From NCBI GenBank assembly GCA_036227345.1, contig CP109468.1, positions 3,968,001-4,032,000 on the forward strand: a stretch of DNA of 64,000 nt, given 5' to 3'. A program made the position numbers and the translations under genes. A model generated the notes under the pieces. That model saw nothing but the letters and a program-made list of their open reading frames with translations. It searched no databases and was not told the origin of the DNA. The stretch is from Streptomyces sp. NBC_01463. GTDB lineage: Bacteria > Actinomycetota > Actinomycetes > Streptomycetales > Streptomycetaceae. Below are positions 51,853 to 59,481 of the stretch, in pieces (position 1 is the stretch's first letter; every line of letters starts with the position of its first letter).

Positions 51853-52337
51853 CCCACGTTCTCCAGGACCGCGGCCGGGGACTCCAGCCGGTCCTTGATC
51901 GCGTCCAGGAATCCCTCGGTCACCTGGTCGCTCTGCTGCCTGGCGAACGGCTCGACGAGCGGCAGCACGACGGGCGCGATGTCCACGTCGGCCTCCGAGC
52001 GGGTGTCGATCTCCAGGTAGGTACTGCCCGGGGTACTGCCTTCCGAGGTGCGGAACTCGCCCCAGGAGCGGAAGTTGTGGCTGCCGACCGGCTCCCAGCG
52101 GATCCGTCCCGGGTCGGTCGTGTCGAACCTGGACCGGTGGTCGGGGGTGTGGCTGACGGCGCCGTTGGAGATGGTGGCCAGCACGTAGTGGTAGACGTCG
52201 TCGCCTTCGGCGGTGAGCGTTTCGACCCCGGGCATCAGCACGCCGCAGCCGACGATGTCGAGGAGCAGCGCGCGTACGGTGTCCGGCTCGGCCCGGACTT
52301 CGGTGGCTACCGCACTGGCAGAGCGTATGGAGACCAT
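51849..52337 (-). CDS. SRPBCC-type cyclase/binding protein
   Basis: The 162-aa protein includes ATEVRAEPDTVRALLLDIVGCG, YHYVLATISNGAVSHTPDHRSRFD and a C-terminal helix FARQQSDQVTEGFLDAIKDRLE. The pattern fits a START/SRPBCC fold. AAGGA lies 4-5 nt before the ATG at 52337. The 4-nt overlap with the type III PKS points to cyclisation or binding of its product. I place it in no finer family. Confidence 0.75.
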   Translation of the reverse strand: MVSIRSASAVATEVRAEPDTVRALLLDIVGCGVLMPGVETLTAEGDDVYHYVLATISNGAVSHTPDHRSRFDTTDPGRIRWEPVGSHNFRSWGEFRTSEGSTPGSTYLEIDTRSEADVDIAPVVLPLVEPFARQQSDQVTEGFLDAIKDRLESPAAVLENVG

Positions 52338-52372
52338 GGTGTCCTTCACAGGTGTGAGTACCGGCGCCCGGT

Positions 52373-53173
52373 TCAGCGTTCGGACGGGCCGGGCTTGGTT
52401 GCGTATCCGATGTAGCTGGCCGACAGGTCGTCGCCGACGGCGAACCTGCCGAGCCGGCGGTGCAGCAGCAGTCCCGGCAGGACCGCGGGCAGGGCGCGGG
52501 CCGGGCCGAGGCCGCGGGTGTCGGCGAGCCGCATCCCGCGGTCCGCCAGCAGGCCGCTCAGCTCGGCGGGGCGGATGAACATCCGCCAGTTGTGGGTGCC
52601 GGGCTTGATGATGCGCACCAGCTTCTCGGCCACCAGGATCAGCAGCAGGTAGCTGCGGACCGTCCGGTTGACCGTGTCGAAGAGCAGCACACCGCCGGGG
52701 ACCAGCAGCCGCTGGATCTCGGCCAGCGCGGCGGGCAGGTCCTGGAAGTGCTCCAGCACGTCGGAGGCGACGACGGCCTCGGCGCAGCCGTCCGGCAGCT
52801 CGGTGCCGTACGCCGAGCCGACGCGGTACGTCACCTGGACCCCGGTGGCCGCCGCGTGCCGCCGGGCCGCCTCCACGGTGCCGGCCGACAGGTCGATGCC
52901 GGTCACCGGGTAGCCGCGGGAGGCGAGGTCCTCGGAGACCAGCCCGCCGCCGCAGCCGAGGTCCACGACCCGGATCTGCCCGGGCGTCCGTCCGGCGAAC
53001 CGGTTGCGCAGGATCGTGTCGAAGTAGCCGGTGCGCGCCGGGTTCATCTCGTGCAGGACGCGCAGCGGGCCCTCGGTGTTCCACCAGTCGTCGCCGACCT
53101 CGTCGTAGTACTCGTTGTCGATCGGCACCGGACGCGCGTCGGCCGTCCGGGTCCGGCCCGTGGTCGCGGACAT
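52373..53173 (-). CDS. SAM-dependent O-methyltransferase (UbiG-like)
   Basis: The 266-aa protein begins with the UbiG-like IDNEYYDEVGDDWWNTEGPLRVLHEMNPARTGYF. It carries VVDLGCGGGLVSEDLASRGYPVTGIDLSAGTVEAA and VVASDVLEHFQDLPAAL. UbiG types methylate phenolic hydroxyls, which agrees with a type III PKS aromatic product. The start overlaps the upstream stop as TGATG. Confidence 0.92.
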   Translation of the reverse strand: MSATTGRTRTADARPVPIDNEYYDEVGDDWWNTEGPLRVLHEMNPARTGYFDTILRNRFAGRTPGQIRVVDLGCGGGLVSEDLASRGYPVTGIDLSAGTVEAARRHAAATGVQVTYRVGSAYGTELPDGCAEAVVASDVLEHFQDLPAALAEIQRLLVPGGVLLFDTVNRTVRSYLLLILVAEKLVRIIKPGTHNWRMFIRPAELSGLLADRGMRLADTRGLGPARALPAVLPGLLLHRRLGRFAVGDDLSASYIGYATKPGPSER

Positions 53174-54369
53174 CACACCCACCTCGGTGTCTCGACCGGG
53201 CTGATGCCCAGGGTGGCCTTGCCGATGAACTCGCGGGCCATGTCGTTGGTGAAGGGCAGCAGCGGGCCGGCCTTCACGTCCCGCCAGATCTGCCCGATGC
53301 GGGAGCCCTCCCGGATGCCCGATCCGCCGATCACCTCGAACGCGGTCGCCACCACGTGCTCGGCCTCGTTGGTGATGTAGTACTTCGGCACGCAGGTGTC
53401 GGCCACGAACGCGGGCAGGTCGTCGCCCGGCTCCAGGTGGCGGGTCGCGTACTCCGTGAGGAGCGCGTCCATGGTGGCCAGCGAGGACCGCATGCGGGCC
53501 ACCGCGAACTGGATGCCCGGCAGCCGCGCGAGGTCGGTGACCGCGGTGGTGGAGCGTCCCCGGGTGCGCCGCACCGCGAGCTCGTAGGCCTGCTCGGCGA
53601 GGCCCAGGAAGACGGCCGCGAAGCAGTAGTGGCCCCACTGCTGGCGGGCCATCACGAACAGGGGCGTCAGCCCGTCGGGGAACACCGAGTCGTCGGCGTC
53701 GACGTGCAGGGAGTCCAGCTTCAGCGAGTGGGAGCCGGTCATCGGGAGCGCGAATCCGCTCCACCGCGAGACCACCTCGATGCCCTGTTCCGGCTTCTCC
53801 ACGAAGAACGCGGCGAGGTTGAAGGGCGGTTCCAGGTGGTCGTCGTCCAGGCCCGCGGTGATCACCAGGTGGGTGGCCGCGTCGAAGCCGGTCGCGAAGT
53901 GCTTGACCCCGTCGAGGACGAATCCGTCGGGGGTGCGCCGGGCCACGGTCGAGGGCATGACCCAGTTGCCGCCCGATCCCTCGTCGGTGAACGGGCCGAC
54001 GATGAACGCCCCGTCGCGTACCGCGCCGAACATCCGCTCGCGCACGGCCACGCTCAGGTCGCTGCGCATCGAGCCGGTGAGCACGGCGTGGATGGCGAGG
54101 GTGAAGGCGGTGGACCCGCAGCCGCCGGCGATGATCCTCAGCAGCCGGGTGTTCTCCTCCAGCGTGGCCTCGAAACCGCCCATGTCGCGGGGCACGTTCA
54201 CGGCGGTGAGGCCCGAGTCGATCAGGTCCTGGATGTTCCGGCCGATGAACTCGCCCTTGTCGTAACCCTCCTCGGCCCGCTGGGCGAAGCGGTCGGCCAG
54301 CTCCTGCGCCGTGCCGCGCAGCTGCGCCCAGCGGGCGGCGCGCTCCGTGTCGTGTACGGCTGTCGCCAT
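53173..54369 (-). CDS. Acyl-CoA dehydrogenase-like flavoprotein (ACAD 3)
   Basis: The 398-aa protein has a normal ACAD length. Motifs: LIDSGLTAVNVPRDMGGFEATLEENTRLLRIIAGG, FTDEGSGGNWVMPSTVARR, FVLDGVKHFATGFDAATHLVITAG and FEVIGGSGIREGSRIGQIWRDVKAG. It lacks the usual catalytic Glu context and resembles flavin-dependent monooxygenase members (DszC/HpaH-like) of the superfamily. It is a tandem paralogue of ACAD 4, 5 nt away. It could desaturate or hydroxylate an ACP-bound group. GGGAGGG precedes the ATG at 54369 by 9 nt. Confidence 0.85.
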   Translation of the reverse strand: MATAVHDTERAARWAQLRGTAQELADRFAQRAEEGYDKGEFIGRNIQDLIDSGLTAVNVPRDMGGFEATLEENTRLLRIIAGGCGSTAFTLAIHAVLTGSMRSDLSVAVRERMFGAVRDGAFIVGPFTDEGSGGNWVMPSTVARRTPDGFVLDGVKHFATGFDAATHLVITAGLDDDHLEPPFNLAAFFVEKPEQGIEVVSRWSGFALPMTGSHSLKLDSLHVDADDSVFPDGLTPLFVMARQQWGHYCFAAVFLGLAEQAYELAVRRTRGRSTTAVTDLARLPGIQFAVARMRSSLATMDALLTEYATRHLEPGDDLPAFVADTCVPKYYITNEAEHVVATAFEVIGGSGIREGSRIGQIWRDVKAGPLLPFTNDMAREFIGKATLGISPVETPRWV

Positions 54370-54374
54370 GGCGC

Positions 54375-55574
54375 TCAGCCCTCCCATCGGGGTTCGGCGA
54401 ACACCGGCACGCCGAGCGCGTGCTTGCCCGCCCACTCGGCCGTGACGTCGGAGTTCGGGGGTACGAGCAGTCCCGCCACCACGTCGCGGTAGGCGCGCTG
54501 CAGGGGATGGCCGGAGAGCAGGGCGGAGCCGCCCTGCACCTGCATGGCGAGCGTGACGACCTCGTGGGCGAGGCGGCACACGCTGTTCTTCATCACGCTC
54601 ATCTCGATGTAGTGGCCGAGCGGGTCCGCCGCGATCTGACGGTCGTGGTCGGCCCGGACCGCCTGGTACAGATGCGCCTCGGCGGCCGCCAGCCGGGTCT
54701 TCATCTCCGCCACCCTGAACTGCACTCCGGGCAGGTGGGCCACCGTCCGGTCCAGGACGTGCAGGGTGCGGCCGCGCTGTTCGGCCACGACTCCGTCGAG
54801 TGCTCCGCGCGCGATCCCGAGGAAGACGGAGGCGAAGCTGCACCACGCCCAGTGGACCCCCTGCATGAACATCAGCGGCAGGGCTCCCGCCTCGCCGACC
54901 ATCCGGTCCTCCTCGACGAACAGGTCGTCCAGCAGGAGCGAGTGGCTGCCCGTGGCGCGCATGCCGGCCGCGTCCCACTCGGAGGTGACGGTGACGCCGC
55001 GCTCCGGCTTGGGGACGAGGAAGCCGACCGGCTCGGGCAGGCCCCGGTCGTCGGTCCTGGCGGCCGAGAGGAACAGCAGGTCCGCGGCCGGGAAACCGGT
55101 GAAGAAGCCCTTGCGGCCGTTGAGGAGGTATCCGCCCTCCACCGGCTCGGCCTTGGTGGTGGGGTGCCACCAGTTGCCGCCGACGCCGGGCTCGCTGAAG
55201 CCGCCCGCGATGACGGAGCCCTCGTGGGCGATCGCCCGGTAGGCGCGCTCGGCGCCCGGGCCCCCGATGCCCGCGATCATCGCGATGCCGTGGACGTGCA
55301 TGTTGACGGCGAAGGCGGTGTTGGCACAGCCGGCGGCCAGGGTCTCCTGGGCCCGGCAGAGCTCCTCCAGGCTCGCTCCCCCGCCGCCGAACTCGCGGGG
55401 GACGGTCATCGCCGTGTAGCCGGAGTCGACGAGTTCGGTGAAGTTCTCCAGCGGGAAGCTGCTGTCCCGGTCGTGCTCCGCGGCCCGCTGCGCGAACCCC
55501 TTCGCCAGCTCCGCCGCGAGGGCGACGTAGTCCGTTGCCGCGGCGGCCGGGGCCGCCTGGGTGAGAACGCTCAT
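54375..55574 (-). CDS. Acyl-CoA dehydrogenase-like flavoprotein (ACAD 4)
   Basis: The 399-aa protein matches ACAD 3 in layout: LVDSGYTAMTVPREFGGGGASLEELCRAQETLAAGC, FSEPGVGGNWWHPTTKAEP, YLLNGRKGFFTGFPAADLLFLSAAR and VQGGSALLSGHPLQRAYRDVVAG. It overlaps the upstream ACP stop by 4 nt, so an ACP-tethered substrate is likely. ACAD-type enzymes next to AMP ligase and ACP oxidise prolyl-ACP to pyrrolyl-ACP in other pathways; here a decarboxylase is present as well, so the substrate may be a decarboxylated aminoacyl group. Confidence 0.85.
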   Translation of the reverse strand: MSVLTQAAPAAAATDYVALAAELAKGFAQRAAEHDRDSSFPLENFTELVDSGYTAMTVPREFGGGGASLEELCRAQETLAAGCANTAFAVNMHVHGIAMIAGIGGPGAERAYRAIAHEGSVIAGGFSEPGVGGNWWHPTTKAEPVEGGYLLNGRKGFFTGFPAADLLFLSAARTDDRGLPEPVGFLVPKPERGVTVTSEWDAAGMRATGSHSLLLDDLFVEEDRMVGEAGALPLMFMQGVHWAWCSFASVFLGIARGALDGVVAEQRGRTLHVLDRTVAHLPGVQFRVAEMKTRLAAAEAHLYQAVRADHDRQIAADPLGHYIEMSVMKNSVCRLAHEVVTLAMQVQGGSALLSGHPLQRAYRDVVAGLLVPPNSDVTAEWAGKHALGVPVFAEPRWEG

Positions 55575-55879
55575 CGCGGCCTCCCCGCCACCAGCGGGCG
55601 GTGGACGTCGCCCGTCACGGTCGTACTCAGGTAGCGGGTGAGACTGCCGACGGTGTCCCCTTCGGCCCGGGTCGCCATCGCCAGCCAGTCGGCTATGTCG
55701 ACCTCGCCCAGCACGTCCCTGATGCGTTCGAAGAGTTCGGCGAGATCGACCGAGTCGAAGCCGAGGTCTCCGGTGAGACGGGAGTGTTCGGTGACCGGCC
55801 GGTCCGCCGTCTCGGGCCGCACGGCGCTGAGTTGCTCGGTCAGTATCGTCAAGAAGGCTTGCGCCCGGTCGTCCTGCAC
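55571..55879 (-). CDS. Stand-alone acyl carrier protein
   Basis: The 102-aa protein has the attachment Ser in LTGDLGFDSVDLAELFERI. The second-codon-frame GTG at 55879 is chosen because AGGAG lies 5 nt upstream; a GTG at 55885 overlaps that RBS. It sits between the decarboxylase-ACP fusion (99 nt away) and the two ACAD genes. Confidence 0.88.
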   Translation of the reverse strand: MQDDRAQAFLTILTEQLSAVRPETADRPVTEHSRLTGDLGFDSVDLAELFERIRDVLGEVDIADWLAMATRAEGDTVGSLTRYLSTTVTGDVHRPLVAGRPR

Positions 55880-55978
55880 ATTCACTCCTGGAAGCCTGAA
55901 TATCCTCTGTCTGCATGTGCTGCTGCGGTGGCGCCGATGCTGGCACCGGGCCCTGTAGCCACGGTTGCGCCGTACGGT

Positions 55979-57550
55979 TCAGGCCAGGGCCTGGCGCTCC
56001 CGGAGTCCGTCGACCACGGCCCACAGGGTCGCGGGGGAGGTGAAGACCTCGGGCTCCAGCTCCTCGTCGGGGATGCTGATGCCGTACGTGTTCTCGATGC
56101 TGATGACCACCTCGACCATGGCCAGCGAGTCGAGTCCCACCGCCTTAAGGCTGATGTCGGGCCCGACCTCGCCCCGCTCGGCCAGCCTGGGCAGGATCTC
56201 CTTCAGCAGACCCTCGAACGCCTCGTCCCACTGCTCACTCATGTCAGCTCCTTCGCTGCCGTTCTCGGTCGTTGCGGGGGACGGCCGGGTGACCGCCGGG
56301 ATCTGCTGCCGGTGCAGGGCCAGCCGGGTGGCCGAGACGACCTCGTCGCCGTCGACGAGGACCTCGGCGGGGGCCCGGTGCCCGAGGAAGCCGAGCAGGC
56401 TGGCGGAGAGTCCGTACGCGCCGACGTTCGGGAACGCCAGCACGGCCCCGGAGCGCACCCCGGCCAGCTCCACCCCGCGGCCCAGCAGATCGGCCGGCGT
56501 GCACAGCGGACCGGCCAGGGTGACCCGTTCGGTCGCCGCGTCCTGGCCGGTGTGCAGCGGCCGGGCCTTCATCGGCAGCAGCCGGCCGAGGCCGGAGAGG
56601 CCGCCGAGATGGTTGATGCCGGAGTCGAGCACCGCGAAGCGGGATCCGCGGCTGTCCTTGACGTCGGTGACGGTGGTCAGCAGGGTGCCGCTGTCGCCGA
56701 CCAGGTGGCGGCCGGACTCGAAGGCGACCTGCGGCGCGCCCTCGCGCCAGCCGGGCAGGAACTCGTCGAGCGCCTCGCTCACCGCGGCCCGCAGTCCGGG
56801 GTAGCGGGGCCGGTCACCCGGCACCGCGTAGGGGGCGGCGAAACCGCCGCCCAGGTCCACCAGGCGCAGCTCGATGCCGAGCAGGTCGCGCAGTTCGGCC
56901 GCGGTGCGGGCGGACTGGATGATCTCGGCGCACAGCCCCTTCTCGTCGCGGGCGTTGGTCAGCGGGAAGAAGTGCAGCCCGACGATCCGGACCCCTTCGG
57001 TCTTCAGCCGGTGCGGGGCGTCGGTCAGGACGTCCAGGTCGAAGCCGAACTGCGAGGCGCTGCCGGTCATCCGCAGCCCCGCCTCGCCCGGCGCCCCGGC
57101 CGCGTTGATCCGCAGGACGCAGTCCAGGGTCACGCCGTGCGCGACTCCGGCCGCGCCGACGCGTTCGAGGTCGCCGAAGGACTCGGTCGAGTAGGAACGC
57201 ACCCCGAGGCGGACGGCCTCGTCGAGTTCACCCGGCGTCTTGCCGGGGCCCGAGTAGAGCAACTCGTCGCCGGGGCAGCCCGCTTCGAGGGCCGCGGCGA
57301 GCTCGCCCCGGGAGGTGATCTCCGCGCGGGCGCCGGCCCGTGTCAGCTCGGCGACCAGTCCGGGGTGCGGGTTGGCCTTGAGCGAGTAGTAGAGACGGGA
57401 GTTCTCGGGGAGAGCGGCGGTCAGGTCCCGGTAGGCCTCCCGGACCCGGCCCACGTCGTAGACGTACAGCGGGCTGCCGTACTCCTCCAGCAGCCGCTCG
57501 GCCCGCGCGTCGTCGCCGCCCGGCCGCGGGTCCCGCTGTTCAGATGCCAC
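55979..57550 (-). CDS. PLP-dependent decarboxylase fused to an acyl carrier protein
   Basis: The 523-aa protein has a fold type III (alanine racemase-like) decarboxylase at about 1-420. It includes PLYVYDVGRVREAYRD, the PLP lysine in LYYSLKANPHPGLVAEL near 56, FESGRHLVGDSG, and GPLCTPADLLGRG (the second active-site Cys/Asp). A linker leads to a C-terminal ACP at about 440-520 with the Ser in LKAVGLDSLAMVEVVISIE. No stop separates the domains. The relatives BtrK (butirosin) and the exosortase-associated decarboxylases work on ACP-bound substrates, which the fusion makes explicit. GTG start with AAGGAG 9 nt upstream, overlapping the AMP ligase by 11 nt. Confidence 0.9.
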   Translation of the reverse strand: MASEQRDPRPGGDDARAERLLEEYGSPLYVYDVGRVREAYRDLTAALPENSRLYYSLKANPHPGLVAELTRAGARAEITSRGELAAALEAGCPGDELLYSGPGKTPGELDEAVRLGVRSYSTESFGDLERVGAAGVAHGVTLDCVLRINAAGAPGEAGLRMTGSASQFGFDLDVLTDAPHRLKTEGVRIVGLHFFPLTNARDEKGLCAEIIQSARTAAELRDLLGIELRLVDLGGGFAAPYAVPGDRPRYPGLRAAVSEALDEFLPGWREGAPQVAFESGRHLVGDSGTLLTTVTDVKDSRGSRFAVLDSGINHLGGLSGLGRLLPMKARPLHTGQDAATERVTLAGPLCTPADLLGRGVELAGVRSGAVLAFPNVGAYGLSASLLGFLGHRAPAEVLVDGDEVVSATRLALHRQQIPAVTRPSPATTENGSEGADMSEQWDEAFEGLLKEILPRLAERGEVGPDISLKAVGLDSLAMVEVVISIENTYGISIPDEELEPEVFTSPATLWAVVDGLRERQALA

Positions 57551-59096
57551 CGTCGGTCTCCTTCAGATAGGCCACGAGCCGCTTGCGGTCGGTCTTGCCG
57601 TTGGGGGTCAGCGGCAGCGCGGGGACGACGTGGCAGATGTCCGGCACCTTGGCCGGCTCCAGGCGTTCGGCGAGCCGGGTGAGGGTGTCCTGCGCCGTCG
57701 TCGTGCCGGCCACGAACAGGACCATGTCGCGGTCCTTCTCCGGGACGAGCAGCGAGGCCTCCCGGACCCCGTCGACGTCCAGGGCGGCGGCTTCGATCTC
57801 GATGGCGCTCATGCGCAGTCCCCGCCGCTTGAACAGGTCGTCCCTGCGGCCCTGGAAGTAGAGGTGCCCGTCCCCGTCGAGCCATCCGTAGTCGCCCGTG
57901 TGCAGGGTCTTCACGCCGTCGGGACCGGTGCGGTACCGCAGCGCGGTGGGCTCGGGCGCCCGCCAGTAGCCGGCCATGAGGTGCGGCCCGCGCACGGCGA
58001 TCTCGCCCGTCTCCAGCGGCGGCAGCGGCCGGCCCTCCTCGTCCAGGATCAGCACCTGGGTGCCCGGCAGCGCGGGGCCGACCGAGCCGGGCCGGACGAT
58101 GTCGCCGTCCGGTTCCAGGATGGTGATGCGCTTGCACTCGGTGGTGCCGAACATCGCGGCCACCCGCGCGCCGGGGAACTTCTCGCGCAGTGCGGCGATC
58201 AGCGGGGCGTTGAGCGCGGCGCCCGTGTTGGTGAACAGGCGCACCTTCGTCGGCCGGGAGTCCCGGGTGGCCAGCCTGACCAGCAGCTCGCCGAGCGAGG
58301 GGACGAGCGGCACCACGGTGGCACCGTGGTCGTGGGCGTAGCCGAGCAGCCGGGTGTGCTCGTCGGCGTCGGAGAGCAGCAGTTCGGCCCCGGCGAGCGC
58401 GCAGAGCAGCGCCTGGTAGAGGCCGTAGTCGAAGGAGAGCGGCACCGCGGTGAGCACCACGTCCTGCGAGCGGTAGCCGAGCCGGGCGGCGATGGCCCGG
58501 GCCGCGAACGCGATCGGTGCGTGCGGGCAGGCCACGGCCTTGGGGGCGGAGGTGCTGCCCGAGGTGTAGATGAGCAGGGCCAGCCGGTCGGCCGGCACCG
58601 GGCGGGCCGGGCCGTCCGCCGGCCCGGACGGGGTGAGGTCGATCTCGTCGAAGGCCAGTACGGGCGTGCCCGCCGGCCAGGTCACGCCGTCCGCCGCGGT
58701 GCGTTCCGCGGCGTCCACGACGATCAGGGCCGGCTCGGAGTCGGCGAGTACCGGGCCCAGGTGGTACGCCTTCATCGCGGGGCTGACGGGCACCAGCGTG
58801 GCGCCGTGGCGCCAGGTGCCGTACAGCAGCGCGAGGAACTCCCGGACGCTGCCGATCCGGGTGAGCACGCGGTCGCCGGGGCGGACCCCGAGCTCACCGA
58901 GGCGCTGCTCGAACCCCCGGGCCGCGCGGTCGAGTTCGGCGTAGCTCCACTCCCCCCGGCGGTCACGGACCGCACGGGCCGCGGGGGCGGTGGCCACCGC
59001 GGCGCCGAGGAAGGTCTCGGCGGCGTTCTCGACATCGCTGGAGACGAAGGTGGAGGCGGCGAGCGCCTCGGTGGGCGGGGTCGCGAAGGTGGTCAC
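57540..59096 (-). CDS. Acyl/aminoacyl-AMP ligase
   Basis: The 518-aa ANL-superfamily enzyme has LALLIYTSGSTSAPKAVACPH (P-loop) near 175, MFGTTECKRITILEPDG near 305, GDYGWLDGDGHLYFQGRRDDLFKRRGLRM and LPLTPNGKTDRKRLVAYL with the C-terminal Lys. It resembles the exosortase-associated AMP ligases that pair with a PLP decarboxylase and an ACP, the same trio as here. GTG at 59096 has GGAGG 7 nt upstream and overlaps the stop of the 50-aa remnant (GTGA). It should charge the fused or free ACP with an amino acid; specificity cannot be read off. Confidence 0.88.
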   Translation of the reverse strand: MTTFATPPTEALAASTFVSSDVENAAETFLGAAVATAPAARAVRDRRGEWSYAELDRAARGFEQRLGELGVRPGDRVLTRIGSVREFLALLYGTWRHGATLVPVSPAMKAYHLGPVLADSEPALIVVDAAERTAADGVTWPAGTPVLAFDEIDLTPSGPADGPARPVPADRLALLIYTSGSTSAPKAVACPHAPIAFAARAIAARLGYRSQDVVLTAVPLSFDYGLYQALLCALAGAELLLSDADEHTRLLGYAHDHGATVVPLVPSLGELLVRLATRDSRPTKVRLFTNTGAALNAPLIAALREKFPGARVAAMFGTTECKRITILEPDGDIVRPGSVGPALPGTQVLILDEEGRPLPPLETGEIAVRGPHLMAGYWRAPEPTALRYRTGPDGVKTLHTGDYGWLDGDGHLYFQGRRDDLFKRRGLRMSAIEIEAAALDVDGVREASLLVPEKDRDMVLFVAGTTTAQDTLTRLAERLEPAKVPDICHVVPALPLTPNGKTDRKRLVAYLKETDGGI

Positions 59097-59245
59097 GGTG
59101 CTGCCTCCGTGTGTTCCGTGCAGAGGTGGCCGGCCCGGCGTGCGAAGTCCCGGCCGGATTCGGCGAGCGGGGTGCCGGGCAGCGATTCGGCCGGCCCCGG
59201 CGGCCGGGCTCCGGCATCCGCCACGTGAACGCGTTCCCAGCGCAT
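59093..59245 (-). pseudogene. Internally deleted KAS III-like remnant (50 codons)
   Basis: The 50-codon ORF begins MRWERVHVADAGARPPGPAE and continues to ESGRDFARRAGHLCTEHTE. The first part matches the N-terminus of the KAS III-like enzyme at 41.2-42.3 kb (MRWENVYVAGTG), and the second its His block (KSTWDFARRVGHLGAGDQ). About 270 residues, including the active-site Cys, are missing. The reading frame is still open and is followed directly by the AMP ligase through a GTGA overlap, with GGGAGG 3 nt before the ATG. It could be a decaying duplicate or a retained coupling peptide. Confidence 0.75.
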
Positions 59246-59333
59246 GGTCCTCCCATCGTCGTTGCCGCCATCCGCCGGTACGGGTTCGTGACCGCACCCG
59301 GGATGCGCCTGCCGGGAATGGTCGGGGCCCCGG

Positions 59334-59350
59334 CTTTGGCCCGGCTAAAG
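59334..59350. promoter_or_regulatory. Cluster palindrome copy 4 (CTTTGGCCCGGCTAAAG)
   Basis: It is identical in all 17 nt to the copy at 42346. It lies in the divergent region between the KAS III remnant/AMP ligase operon and the MFS exporter, about 90-130 nt from each start. Confidence 0.65.
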
Positions 59351-59428
59351 ACGACGGCGCGGGCCCGGTCCGGAGAGGGCGGGCGCCCGCTGCGCAAGCG
59401 GGGCTTCAGCAGGCGCGGTGAGGATCGC

Positions 59429-59459
59429 GGAGGGAGCGCGCGCACGTGCCGCTCCCTCC
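59429..59459 (+). promoter_or_regulatory. Hairpin in the leader of the MFS exporter gene
   Basis: GGAGGGAGCG (59429-59438) and CGCTCCCTCC (59450-59459) form a perfect 10-bp stem with an 11-nt loop, about 22 nt before the start codon of the exporter. The left arm contains an anti-SD-complementary GGAGG, so it may influence translation or act as an operator. Confidence 0.35.
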
Positions 59460-59481
59460 CGACGGCGACGGAAGGACCCCG

